IMG/VR virus record: IMGVR_UViG_3300044643_001072
Coordinates: 1 to 37,477 of that record
Reading direction: 5' to 3' (one strand)
DNA length: 37,477 nt
Source of the DNA: a virus
Notes under the pieces: generated by a model
Told to the model about the DNA's origin: nothing
Database searches by the model: none
The model's input: only the letters and a program-made list of their open reading frames with translations
Part shown: one piece after another, positions 15,545 through 22,295 of the stretch
Layout: every line of letters begins with the position of its first letter
Position numbering within the stretch: the stretch's first letter is position 1
Position numbers and translations under genes: made by a program

Positions 15545-15774
15545 GTTTCAGCCTTTCCGGTGCTGAGGGCGGCGCGGGCGATAGCGGGATTGGGAAGGGC
15601 AATTGATGCTAGCAGTCCATCAGGACTCCCATATGTTTGTCCGTTTGTTCCCACAAAAGACAATTGAGCACAATCAAACTCCCAAGGGGGATTTTCTATA
15701 AGAGAAAGCCATTTAATGGCTGTACCACGATTGACCCTGTATTGTATGGGTCCGATGAAAACTTCTTCATTCAT
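15541..15774 (-). CDS. Small AT-rich protein, unknown
   Basis: A 77-aa protein (MNEEVFIGPIQYRV at the start) whose N-terminal two-thirds is clearly more AT-rich than neighbouring genes, while the end is GC-rich. ATG 15774 is chosen over a TTG 12 nt upstream. The ribosome site is weak (GGGTG). No domain is recognised. Composition suggests recent acquisition from a different genome. Confidence 0.55.
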   Translation of the reverse strand: MNEEVFIGPIQYRVNRGTAIKWLSLIENPPWEFDCAQLSFVGTNGQTYGSPDGLLASIALPNPAIARAALSTGKAET

Positions 15775-16312
15775 CAAAACACCCAATGAATTCTACTGTA
15801 TAACCGACACGTTCACCTTTTAGCAAACGATTATTTTCTAGTTCCATTTCAACGAGAATGTACATCATCTCTTCAAGATCAGCTGGATTTTGTGCAATCC
15901 ACCTAGCAACATCCCTCCAACTATGGTCTTCATTGAATGTGTATGATGGATTTCCTTCGTCATCGTACGTGATGATAGGTGGTGTGCAAATTTCTGAGGC
16001 ATCTGGCATCACCTTTCCAAGTTTGTCGATCAGGGCGAGTACATTGGCGCGCAGAGCGTAGGCTTCGCTGTGCAGGTGAGCCTCTGTTGCGGCGGCGATG
16101 TAGGTCAGATTGTCACCAAGACTTAATAGGCTCTCGGCGATTTCCCTCAGCGCCGCCTCTCGGATTGCAGCGGCGTCGGTCTGCACGGCGGGAAGGGCGC
16201 GGATGGCGTCCTGTAGGCGCGTGTCGGTAACTTTGTCGGTTTGCGGGTCGTAGAACCAACCATTCAGTTCGGTCAGCACATCCCCGCGCAGGATCAGGTC
16301 ATCATCACTCAT
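15767..16312 (-). CDS. Chimeric small early protein
   Basis: A 181-aa protein that begins MSDDDLILRGDVL at ATG 16312, overlapping the upstream stop as ATGA. Residues about 1-105 are GC-rich and helical (AAIREAALREIAESL). From about residue 110 the coding sequence turns AT-rich and the protein acidic (YDDEGNPSYTF, MMYILVEMELENN). This looks like a join between two modules. No domain is recognised in either part. Confidence 0.6.
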   Translation of the reverse strand: MSDDDLILRGDVLTELNGWFYDPQTDKVTDTRLQDAIRALPAVQTDAAAIREAALREIAESLLSLGDNLTYIAAATEAHLHSEAYALRANVLALIDKLGKVMPDASEICTPPIITYDDEGNPSYTFNEDHSWRDVARWIAQNPADLEEMMYILVEMELENNRLLKGERVGYTVEFIGCFDE

Positions 16313-17106
16313 TCGGTTTCCCTCCCAGGGTTGATGGCGCGAATAATCGCCATCGCAGTGTTCTTGGCGCTGACGGGGTGGCCTTCGTCGCACATGGCAA
16401 TAGCGTCTTTGGAAATGCTCTCGCATTTGTCCACCACGCCACGCAGCCGCGCGTTCTCTGCCTCAACCAACTCAACACGGCGATCTGCCCCGGCCATCAG
16501 GCTTTCCAGCCTGCGCCTTGACCGTTCCAGGCCGTTGATCTGGTCGGTCTGGTTCTGGACCTTTTTCCGCAGTTGCGCGTTGTCTGCCTCTGCGGCCCGC
16601 AGATCAGCAGACGTCGCGGCGCGCTGGATCGCGGCATACTTGGCCTCGGTCGTGTGTCCGTCCCACTCACCCTCGTAGGGCGGCAGATGCGCAAACAGGT
16701 GCGCCTGACTGTCGTGGTAGTGCCAAGATGCCTGCCCCCATGGGAAGTCGATATAGACGGCTCCGTGCCATTCGGCGTCCCAGCCTGGAATGTCGGTGCG
16801 CTTTGTTCCGCTCGGGAACATGCTGGCAAGCAGTGCTGCCAGCCGGTTGCGTTCCTCGTATGCCTGATCCTTGTTCTGACGCTGGTGATCACGCTCTGCC
16901 GTCAGGGCATCAACCTGCGCCACAAGCTCCTCAATGCGGTGGTCGATCTGTGTCCGCACGTCTGCGTCTTCGGCAAGCTGCGCCGTCAGGGCTTCAATGC
17001 GGGCCTTGGCTTCGGAGCACAAATCTTCCCACCATCCTTGCGCGTCAACCTCAGGATCGTAAGGTACCATCGGGTTTGTCAGCCGCTTCACCAGATCATC
17101 CGTCAT
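16309..17106 (-). CDS. Coiled-coil early protein with central WDGHTTE domain
   Basis: A 265-aa protein with coiled-coil regions at about residues 30-92 and 160-235, flanking a central aromatic domain (about 98-158) with YIDFPWG, SWHYHD and EWDGHTTEAKY. That central motif is shared by other phage early proteins of unknown role. ATG 17106 overlaps the preceding stop as ATGA. It could be an oligomeric scaffold or an anti-host factor. Nothing decides this. Confidence 0.65.
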   Translation of the reverse strand: MTDDLVKRLTNPMVPYDPEVDAQGWWEDLCSEAKARIEALTAQLAEDADVRTQIDHRIEELVAQVDALTAERDHQRQNKDQAYEERNRLAALLASMFPSGTKRTDIPGWDAEWHGAVYIDFPWGQASWHYHDSQAHLFAHLPPYEGEWDGHTTEAKYAAIQRAATSADLRAAEADNAQLRKKVQNQTDQINGLERSRRRLESLMAGADRRVELVEAENARLRGVVDKCESISKDAIAMCDEGHPVSAKNTAMAIIRAINPGRETE

Positions 17107-17276
17107 TGCAGAACCTCCGCTTTCGCCGTGGCTACACCGTTTTCCACACGGACTGTGATTTTAAGCGTGTCAGTCGGATTGCGGTTCGACTCGGCGTACC
17201 ATTCTCCATTTTGGACCTGGCAGGCATAGAGGGTGATAGTGATAGGCGGGTCGTTTGGGGTGTCGGGTTCGGTCAT
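17103..17276 (-). CDS. Small beta-rich protein
   Basis: A 57-aa protein starting at ATG 17276 (MTEPDTPNDPP), with alternating residues ITITLYACQV and LKITVRVENGVATAKAEV that suggest a small beta-sheet. Its stop overlaps the next start as ATGA. It is the first gene after the hairpin at 17298-17325. No family recognised. Confidence 0.55.
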   Translation of the reverse strand: MTEPDTPNDPPITITLYACQVQNGEWYAESNRNPTDTLKITVRVENGVATAKAEVLQ

Positions 17277-17297
17277 CTGGGGTGCCTTTCGATTGAA

Positions 17298-17325
17298 GCC
17301 CCCGGCGCATGAGGTCGCCGGGGGC
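17298..17325. terminator. Strong intra-operon hairpin
   Basis: A 10-bp perfect GC-rich stem (GCCCCCGGCG at 17298-17307, CGCCGGGGGC at 17316-17325) with an 8-nt loop lies in a 96-nt gap (17277-17372) of an otherwise gapless operon. There is no real T-run on either strand (TTCAATC on the minus strand), so it may attenuate transcription, protect mRNA ends, or be a processing site. Confidence 0.6.
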
Positions 17326-17372
17326 CAGTGCGCGCCGTCAACAGGGAGGAAAACCGGCGCGGTTGTGGCGGC

Positions 17373-17642
17373 TCAGGCGGAGGTGGCCGGCAGGGCGGTC
17401 AGATCGAGAAACCGATCAATGTCCCAATTCACATCTCTGCCGTAGCCGATCCCATTACTGGCCGGCATCAATCCGATCACCTTTCTCAAAGTGTCATATG
17501 CTTCGGCTTTGGGTTCCAGAAACTGGATTTGCCTGCGCAGCGAAACGATCTCTTCTTTCGCTGCCTGGAGAAGAAAGCAGGCGTCTTTGAGGTCGGGTGC
17601 CTTTCTGGCAGGTTCGCCCTCGGGAGCGTTGGTATCCATCAT
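17373..17642 (-). CDS. Small helical early protein
   Basis: An 89-aa protein with a long helix (about residues 18-50, LLQAAKEEIVSLRRQIQFLE), the motif PKAEAYDTL, and a C-terminal DVNWDIDRFLDL. This pattern recurs in small phage proteins of unknown role. Starts ATG 17642 or 17639, overlapping the upstream stop. Confidence 0.6.
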   Translation of the reverse strand: MMDTNAPEGEPARKAPDLKDACFLLQAAKEEIVSLRRQIQFLEPKAEAYDTLRKVIGLMPASNGIGYGRDVNWDIDRFLDLTALPATSA

Positions 17643-17818
17643 GCATCTCCTTTCGTTTGCATCGTGGGGTAGTCAACGGTTTCGCCCCGCTTACCGGGGA
17701 GGGCGGGGCGCGGATCGTCGTCGGGGTCAGCTATCCAGTCGTTGACCAGGCAGATGACGGCCAGGGTCAGACACGCGCCAAGGGCGAAGCCAAGGGAAAG
17801 GCCAAGGGCGAAGGTCAT
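17639..17818 (-). CDS. Single-helix membrane protein
   Basis: A 59-aa protein with an N-terminal hydrophobic segment (about residues 3-27, repeating LGLSLGFALG) and an acidic then basic soluble tail (ADPDDDPRP). ATG 17818 overlaps the previous stop as ATGA, and its own stop overlaps the next start. Probably membrane anchored with the tail in the cytoplasm. Function unknown. Confidence 0.55.
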   Translation of the reverse strand: MTFALGLSLGFALGACLTLAVICLVNDWIADPDDDPRPALPGKRGETVDYPTMQTKGDA

Positions 17819-18069
17819 TCTGCGCCACCCTTCCCATTCAACTCGTCGCAGATAGCCCGCGCGGCGTCATATACCGGCTTGGGGTCACTGCGCTTTCCCG
17901 AAACGCGCCGAACCACCTTTCCGCGCTTCAGTCCTTCGCCGGATGCCTTTGGCACCCATTGGAATATGCCCAGGGAAAAGGTGCGGTAGATTGATCCCCC
18001 GCTCCAACTTTCACTCGGCGCACACTGTCCAGAAAAATCCCACTGGTAGGGACGCGGTTCGTTTGTCAT
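17815..18069 (-). CDS. Small basic protein, unknown
   Basis: An 84-aa protein directly downstream of recT, rich in Ser, Gly and Lys. KRGKVVRRVSGKRSDP at about residues 48-63 might contact nucleic acid, and it has a C-terminal helix. The ATG at 18069 overlaps the recT stop as ATGA. No family is recognised. An accessory role in recombination is possible from context only. Confidence 0.55.
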   Translation of the reverse strand: MTNEPRPYQWDFSGQCAPSESWSGGSIYRTFSLGIFQWVPKASGEGLKRGKVVRRVSGKRSDPKPVYDAARAICDELNGKGGAE

Positions 18070-18803
18070 TCCGCGCCGCCCTCCGCGAATTCCCGCGCGA
18101 CTTCGGCCATCTTGGCTTCAACCTCGGCAGGGGTGGGGATAGCTTCAATGAAGTCATCGGCGGCGGGCGGCGGAAGCGCCGGGTCATCGTCGCGGTAGAT
18201 CACACCACCCCGGCGCGGCGTCACATCGCGCGCGCGGTCAGGGCCGTGATCGCTGGCTTCGTCAGAGATTTGCAGCCCCATCATCGCGTCGGCTGCACCG
18301 TCGCGGATCGCCCATGAACGGGCGCGCATGGACAACATGCGGCCTGTATATTGCTGCCAAGGCCCGGTCTTGCCCGCCAGACCGGCACGCTTGGCGTCGG
18401 CCACGCTGAATCGCCGCACAATGGTTTTGCCCGTGTCGCCGCGTGTCAGGGTTGCTGTCGCGACCATCGCGTCACCTTCGCCGGTCAGTTCAACATCAAT
18501 ATGATGCCCCGCGCGCTGCATCAGGGCGGGAAGCGCATCGCCCCATAGTGAAGCGCGGCCATTGATGACGGCGATAGACGCAAGGGCCTGCATCGGGGCT
18601 AAGCCAATTTCCATGCCCTTGATGATCGCGGCCATGACGGATTGCGGCTGGCCCTGATAGGTCTTTGGCACCATGTCACCCGAACCTGCCAGCGCCGTAG
18701 CAAGGCGGAAGGCTTGGTCAAGGTCTTGCGGCACAAGCGCGGCAAGGACGCCCCCGGTGGAAACGGGGGGCTTAGGCGCGGGGCGTTCGGCGGGAACATT
18801 CAT
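18066..18803 (-). CDS. recT: RecT single-strand annealing protein
   Basis: A 245-aa RecT-family protein. The core (about residues 30-185) shows KTYQGQPQSVMAAIIKGMEIG, then PMQALASIAVINGR, LWGDALPAL and the closing RMLSMRARSWAIRDG, all diagnostic of RecT. It coats and anneals complementary single strands made by the exonuclease encoded just upstream. The C-terminus is Pro/Asp-rich. ATG 18803 is chosen because it overlaps the exonuclease stop as ATGA with GAAAGGAT upstream. The open frame extends further but only shadows the neighbour. Confidence 0.93.
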   Translation of the reverse strand: MNVPAERPAPKPPVSTGGVLAALVPQDLDQAFRLATALAGSGDMVPKTYQGQPQSVMAAIIKGMEIGLAPMQALASIAVINGRASLWGDALPALMQRAGHHIDVELTGEGDAMVATATLTRGDTGKTIVRRFSVADAKRAGLAGKTGPWQQYTGRMLSMRARSWAIRDGAADAMMGLQISDEASDHGPDRARDVTPRRGGVIYRDDDPALPPPAADDFIEAIPTPAEVEAKMAEVAREFAEGGAE

Positions 18804-19747
18804 GCTTTCATCCTTTCGGGGGCTTGCCACGCGGCGGCGCTGGCAATGGTTGCGGGGGAAGCGGTTGGCGTGGGCGTGCGGTTTTCCCATTTCGCCCGGT
18901 GCCAGGACGGCGCGCCGACAATGGCGACACGGGCGGGATAGTCGGGCCAGACGCCGGTTGATAAGCATTCCGCCCAAAGACGGCGGGCTTCGGCGGTCTT
19001 GCCGCGCGCATCATCCATCCAGTCTGCGCTGTCGTTGGCGGCACCGTGCAGCTCGATCACCGACGCACTGTGCGGCGGGCTTTTCTCAACAAAGACAAAC
19101 CGGAAGCGGCGGGTTTCGCCTGTCGCGGCGCGCCATGTGTCCAGATACCATGCCGCTTGGAAGTCGTAGCCGTAGTTGCAAACGGCACGGATCACTGCAT
19201 CCGGATTGGCGTCTTCGCATGTCTTTACATCGTAAAGCGGCAGGCGCGGATCGGCGGGCGCGTTGTCGATCATGGCCTTGCACGACACGCCGTCAATCTC
19301 TGCCAGCGCGACCATTTCTGACCGGGCCGGGTCCAAGGTGATGCCCATCGCGGTAAGGCGGCGGGCTGCGCTGGCGGCAATCGCGCCGATCAGGTCAACG
19401 TCATCCGCCTTCAGCGGCGTCCGGCCCGCCTCCCGCTGTTCTGCGGCCCATTCCTTCGCGGCCTTAGTGCTGATCGCGCCGTTTGCGGCCAGCATATCGG
19501 ACGGATAGGCAACGTACTCGCCACCGGCTCCAAGGATTGCGCGGTGTGCCGCGCGGCCAATGTCAAAGGTTGCGCTTTCGGTCGGTTCCCATTGCGGGTT
19601 AAGCTTGGGGTGCTGCGTCCAAGCGTGCAGTGGGCTTTGACCGATCAGGATTTTCCCGATGGTATTGGAAAGCAGCGGGATCGGCGAAAACTGTTCGGCG
19701 TGATATTCGTCCGCCGTCATGCGGTGCAGTCCGGGGGTGATCGTCAT
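18800..19747 (-). CDS. RecE/YqaJ-type PD-(D/E)xK exonuclease
   Basis: A 315-aa nuclease. GRAAH (near His68), KAMIDNA (D161), YDVKT (D173-x-K175) and FQAAWYLD (Q197, Y201) match the lambda-exonuclease/RecE superfamily active site. It should resect double-strand ends so that RecT can anneal the strands; the two genes overlap as ATGA, a classic pair. ATG 19747 is chosen over GTG 19756 because it overlaps the stop of the 29-aa gene before it. The Ala/Pro-rich tail (about 285-315) is probably flexible. Confidence 0.88.
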   Translation of the reverse strand: MTITPGLHRMTADEYHAEQFSPIPLLSNTIGKILIGQSPLHAWTQHPKLNPQWEPTESATFDIGRAAHRAILGAGGEYVAYPSDMLAANGAISTKAAKEWAAEQREAGRTPLKADDVDLIGAIAASAARRLTAMGITLDPARSEMVALAEIDGVSCKAMIDNAPADPRLPLYDVKTCEDANPDAVIRAVCNYGYDFQAAWYLDTWRAATGETRRFRFVFVEKSPPHSASVIELHGAANDSADWMDDARGKTAEARRLWAECLSTGVWPDYPARVAIVGAPSWHRAKWENRTPTPTASPATIASAAAWQAPERMKA

Positions 19748-19833
19748 ATCCGCCACCCCGCATACATGCGCCGATCAGCATCATCTGCGGCGGCTTCATC
19801 TTCCGCTTCCAAAACTGTCTTGTGGTCGGTCAT
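19744..19833 (-). CDS. 29-aa acidic microprotein before the exonuclease
   Basis: A very small frame (MTDHKTVLEAEDEA at the start, ending YAGWRI) with a GGAAG site before ATG 19833 and an ATGA overlap with the exonuclease start. The coupling is the main support. It may be a translation-coupling leader or a small regulator of the nuclease. It directly follows pentamer array 4. Confidence 0.5.
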   Translation of the reverse strand: MTDHKTVLEAEDEAAADDADRRMYAGWRI

Positions 19834-19864
19834 TCTTCCGGTTCCTCTATCTTCCCAAGTGGTT

Positions 19865-19929
19865 GATCGTTGCGTTGCGGTGAGTAGCGGTGCGTTGCGC
19901 GGCGTTGCGGTGCGGGGCGGAGCGGAGCG
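19865..19929 (-). repeat. Pentamer array 4 (13 units)
   Basis: On the minus strand 13 consecutive 5-nt units follow the pattern CGCNN, with the last two positions varying (CGCTC, CGCCC, CGCAC, CGCAA...). One unit is CTCAC, and the array ends CGCAA CGCAA CGATC. It fills the gap between the gene at 19936 and the 29-aa microgene. A 5-nt period cannot be coding. See the findings for the comparison of the four arrays. Confidence 0.85.
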
Positions 19930-19935
19930 GCGGAA

Positions 19936-20406
19936 TTACTGTACCTCGAACGCCTGCCTGAGCGCAGCGGCATCGGTTGTGGCAGGCGGCACGGGCGCGG
20001 CGGGGGCCTTCGGCGAAAAAGCACTTGCACCCTGGGCCATTGCAAAAATCGTCTGGTTGATCGTCGCCTGTGCCTGTTCTTGCGGGGGCAGGTCGGCGAA
20101 GTTGCGCACCGCGCCAAGGCGGAGAATACCGGATTTGGCTTTGCGGTGGATGCTCTGCCGGATCGCATTGGTGCTGCGGACCACATCAATATCGGCAAGG
20201 CGGCGCAGGCCAATGCCGCGCACCGTTTCAAAGACAATGCTGTGTTCCCGTTCCAGCGAACGGCGGGCGCTGATGACGGCGCTGCGAAGGCGGGGCGTGA
20301 ATTCGGCGAGGCCTACATGGCTTGCCAACGTGGCGTAGGAGACTTCGCCATTGACGCCGATCAGCAGATCGTGGGTCTTTTGGGTCAGGTCGGATTTCTG
20401 AAACAT
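19936..20406 (-). CDS. Winged-helix-like protein of the pentamer-array module
   Basis: A 156-aa protein. Residues about 10-72 suggest a winged helix: VSYATLASHVGL, a recognition-helix-like LRSAVISARRSLEREH, then IVFETVRGIGLRRL, which resembles the wing of OmpR-type DNA-binding domains. A basic segment follows (QSIHRKAKSGILRLG), then an Ala/Pro-rich C-terminus (about 125-150). No exact family is recognised. It lies between pentamer arrays 3 and 4 and is a good candidate to bind them. ATG 20406 has AAAGG upstream. Confidence 0.6.
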   Translation of the reverse strand: MFQKSDLTQKTHDLLIGVNGEVSYATLASHVGLAEFTPRLRSAVISARRSLEREHSIVFETVRGIGLRRLADIDVVRSTNAIRQSIHRKAKSGILRLGAVRNFADLPPQEQAQATINQTIFAMAQGASAFSPKAPAAPVPPATTDAAALRQAFEVQ

Positions 20407-20426
20407 GGTGAACCTTTTGGGTTGTG

Positions 20427-20471
20427 GATCGTTGCGGTGCGCGGCGTGGCGGGGCGATGCGCTGCGATGCG
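20427..20471 (-). repeat. Pentamer array 3 (9 units)
   Basis: Nine 5-nt units on the minus strand, starting CGCAT CGCAG CGCAT and ending CGCAC CGCAA CGATC, followed by a related CACAA. It occupies the 69-nt gap between the genes at 20476 and 19936, leaving about 20 nt for the ribosome site of the latter. Confidence 0.85.
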
Positions 20472-20475
20472 TAGG

Positions 20476-21036
20476 TTATTCCCAATCAAACCTTTCGGCC
20501 TTGAACCGGCCATTCAGCCCGCCCTTCTCTGGCCGAAAGCGCCCGATGCCGACACTCATTCCCGACGCGGCAAAGACCCGCTCGAAAACCTCCTGGGTGA
20601 TGGTGTCGTCAAAAATCGTAAACCGGGCAGACGTGTGCCACGGGGCCGGGATGACCGGGAATATCCGCTTCACCCGCTTGCCGGAGCCGCGTACGCCGTC
20701 CGAGTTGGCGTTGATGGTGACGGACGCCACATCATCCTTATGGACGCCAAGGGGCGCATTGCCTTCGCAGATCACATCGCCCTCGAAAAACTTGGTGTAT
20801 GTCGCCTTGCCCTTGCCGGGGATTTGGTCGCCAAGGCGCTTCGACGCGATGGGGAGTGCCTGCTTGAAGGCCATTGCCGGAATCTCGATCATGCCGGTTG
20901 CATCAAATGTGCATTTTTCGCGCCATGTGCGGGCTTCGTATTCGTCGGGGCGTTCCTTGTCGAGTTTCGGGGTGTCGTGCATCCGGCTTTGGCTGTAGGG
21001 CGTGATGCCGACGATATGGACGGTTACTTGACGCAT
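20476..21036 (-). CDS. Conserved-looking protein of the pentamer-array module, possibly RAMP-like
   Basis: A 186-aa protein, unrecognised at family level. It has VHIVGITPYSQSRMH at the N-terminus, then an EARTWREKCTF segment, IPAMAFKQALPIASKR, QIPGKGKATYTKFFEG, SDGVRGSGKRVKRIFPVIP, and a glycine-rich GIGRFRPEKGGLNGRF at the end. Beta-rich structure with a late glycine-rich loop is reminiscent of RAMP (Cas5/6/7-type) RNA-binding folds, but this is only a resemblance by eye. ATG 21036 is chosen for its GAGAGGG site; the longer frame runs back into repeat array 2. It sits between arrays 2 and 3. Confidence 0.6.
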   Translation of the reverse strand: MRQVTVHIVGITPYSQSRMHDTPKLDKERPDEYEARTWREKCTFDATGMIEIPAMAFKQALPIASKRLGDQIPGKGKATYTKFFEGDVICEGNAPLGVHKDDVASVTINANSDGVRGSGKRVKRIFPVIPAPWHTSARFTIFDDTITQEVFERVFAASGMSVGIGRFRPEKGGLNGRFKAERFDWE

Positions 21037-21055
21037 GGTGATTACCCTCTCAGGT

Positions 21056-21135
21056 GGTTGTTGCGTTGAGTTGTGGGGCGGAGCGTTGAGGCGCACAGCG
21101 TGGCGTTGCGATGCACTGCGGCGCGGGGCGGAGCG
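21056..21135 (-). repeat. Pentamer array 2 (16 units)
   Basis: The longest array: 16 units on the minus strand, mainly CGCNN with variants TGCAT, TGCGC, CTCAA and CACAA, ending CTCAA CGCAA CAACC. It ends 19 nt before ATG 21036, immediately before the ribosome site. Confidence 0.85.
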
Positions 21136-21153
21136 GCGGTAAATTGCCAAAAG

Positions 21154-21213
21154 AATCGTTGCGTTGAGTTGCGGGGCGATGCCGTGCGGAGCGCAGCCGT
21201 GAGATGCGACGCG
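21154..21213 (-). repeat. Pentamer array 1 (12 units)
   Basis: Twelve units on the minus strand, CGCNN with variants CTCAC, GGCTG and GGCAT, ending CTCAA CGCAA CGATT. It is separated from array 2 by about 18 nt containing CTTTTGGCAATTTA, and begins about 20 nt after the stop of the gene at 21235. Confidence 0.82.
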
Positions 21214-21234
21214 ATGGAAATGGTCTATTCACCA

Positions 21235-21582
21235 TCACCGCCACCCTGAACACATGCGTTCAAGGTCTCTATCCTCGTCATATTGTTTCGCCGATTCATA
21301 TTCCGCGTCATACATCGTGTCCAAAGACGAAAACCACAGGTCCAGAAACGTGCTGTATTGCGCCCGGTCGCGGGGCATACACACGCCGTCTTCTGTCACC
21401 AGATGGCGGTCTGTGCAGTCCTTGCAGCAGGCCGCTTTGTATCGATCTCGCATGGCTTGGGAATGATGCCAGAAGTTGTGGAGGTCCATGTCTTCGGCAT
21501 CAAGCCCGTGCGATGTGCAGGCGGGGCAGTAAAATCCGGCTTGCTGGGCTTTGCGGGTGAGGAAGTCAGCGACGGCGTTCAT
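21235..21582 (-). CDS. Zinc-finger small protein
   Basis: A 115-aa protein with FYCPACTSHG (C-x2-C), a central HNFWHH, and ACCKDC (C-x2-C), a plausible zinc-binding unit (about residues 18-56). The C-terminal half is acidic and aromatic (DLWFSSLDTMYDAEYES). No specific family is recognised. ATG 21582 overlaps the upstream stop as ATGA. It is the last gene before arrays 1 and 2. Confidence 0.6.
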   Translation of the reverse strand: MNAVADFLTRKAQQAGFYCPACTSHGLDAEDMDLHNFWHHSQAMRDRYKAACCKDCTDRHLVTEDGVCMPRDRAQYSTFLDLWFSSLDTMYDAEYESAKQYDEDRDLERMCSGWR

Positions 21583-21926
21583 GCTGCACCGCCTTCGGCC
21601 TTGCGAATGGCGGCGGCGATTGCGCGCAACTGGCCGACTGTAACGACTACGGAAACGGTGTCGCTATCCCGCCATTCCGGCGCATCGGCTGCGCGGTCAA
21701 CTGCCAGCGCCGCAAACGGCCTGCCAGCGTCCAGCAGATCGGGTGCGGCGGCGATAAGCCGGGCGTTGGCAATCTGTTGGTCAAGCGGAAGGTCGCAACC
21801 GTCAAACCCTGTCCAGTCCACGATGTTGGGGCGATTGCCGGTTGGATGGGGGCCAATGTCTACGGCAACGGTCTTTCCCATGATGAAAGCGGACCAAGGC
21901 CCCCGCGTATGCTTGCCCCCGGTCAT
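21579..21926 (-). CDS. Common phage early protein (KHTRGPW family)
   Basis: A 115-aa protein with KHTRGPW at the N-terminus, VDIGPHPTGNRPNIVDW, then ANARLIAAAPDLLDA and a C-terminal helix RAIAAAIRKAEG. This pattern occurs in many phage and prophage early proteins of unknown function. ATG 21926 overlaps the previous stop as ATGA. Confidence 0.7.
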   Translation of the reverse strand: MTGGKHTRGPWSAFIMGKTVAVDIGPHPTGNRPNIVDWTGFDGCDLPLDQQIANARLIAAAPDLLDAGRPFAALAVDRAADAPEWRDSDTVSVVVTVGQLRAIAAAIRKAEGGAA

Positions 21927-22009
21927 GATGGCGTCACCGCGAGAAACAGCGACAGCAGCGCGAAGATGCAGGCAACCCAGATGGCGGCCGACAGATAGGC
22001 GCGGGTCAT
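21923..22009 (-). CDS. 28-aa membrane microprotein
   Basis: A tiny frame, MTRAYLSAAIWVACIF followed by more hydrophobic residues, so nearly the whole product is one membrane helix. ATG 22009 overlaps the preceding stop and its own stop overlaps the next ATG, both as ATGA. The double coupling argues that it is translated. Function unknown. Confidence 0.5.
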   Translation of the reverse strand: MTRAYLSAAIWVACIFALLSLFLAVTPS

Positions 22010-22182
22010 TTGCCTGCCCCTTGAATCTGCGACGGATTGAAATGATACCGCTCCATTTCCTTACGGAAGACTCGGAAAACCACCATCTGCGCGGTCAAAG
22101 GAATTGCTTCGTCGTCCATTGCGATGGATACGGCGTTGCGCAGCTTGAGAAGCATTGCGCCTTCTGCGGGTGTGTCGGTCAT
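22006..22182 (-). CDS. Small protein, unknown
   Basis: A 58-aa protein (MTDTPAEGAMLLKLRN at the start, FRVFRKEMERYHFNP near the end), mostly helical and amphipathic. Coupled on both sides by ATGA overlaps. No family recognised. Confidence 0.55.
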   Translation of the reverse strand: MTDTPAEGAMLLKLRNAVSIAMDDEAIPLTAQMVVFRVFRKEMERYHFNPSQIQGAGK

Positions 22183-22295
22183 GCTGCCACCCCGGCCATG
22201 CGCGCCATATCGGCCAGCGCGGTTACGTTGTCGCAGTCGATCTCTGCGGTGATCTGCACTGCACCGGACCAGCGGTTTCGGATTTCAAACTGCAT
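22179..22295 (-). CDS. 38-aa first gene of the early operon
   Basis: A short protein beginning FEIRNRWSGAVQITAEID after Met-Gln. This N-terminal segment resembles the start of longer phage proteins that continue into pentapeptide repeats; here it stops after 38 residues, so it may be a shortened version. ATG 22295 has GAGAGGGG upstream. It is the promoter-proximal gene of the leftward operon. Confidence 0.55.
   Translation of the reverse strand: MQFEIRNRWSGAVQITAEIDCDNVTALADMARMAGVAA

Noticed and set aside
19865-21213. CRISPR array
   Set aside because: The repeat unit is 5 nt with no spacers of 25-40 nt and no cas1/cas2 nearby; it is a different kind of array.
21050-21234. Protein-coding gene across arrays 1 and 2
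   Set aside because: The open frame exists only because the repeat lacks stops; a 5-nt period changes reading phase each unit, and no ribosome site is present.
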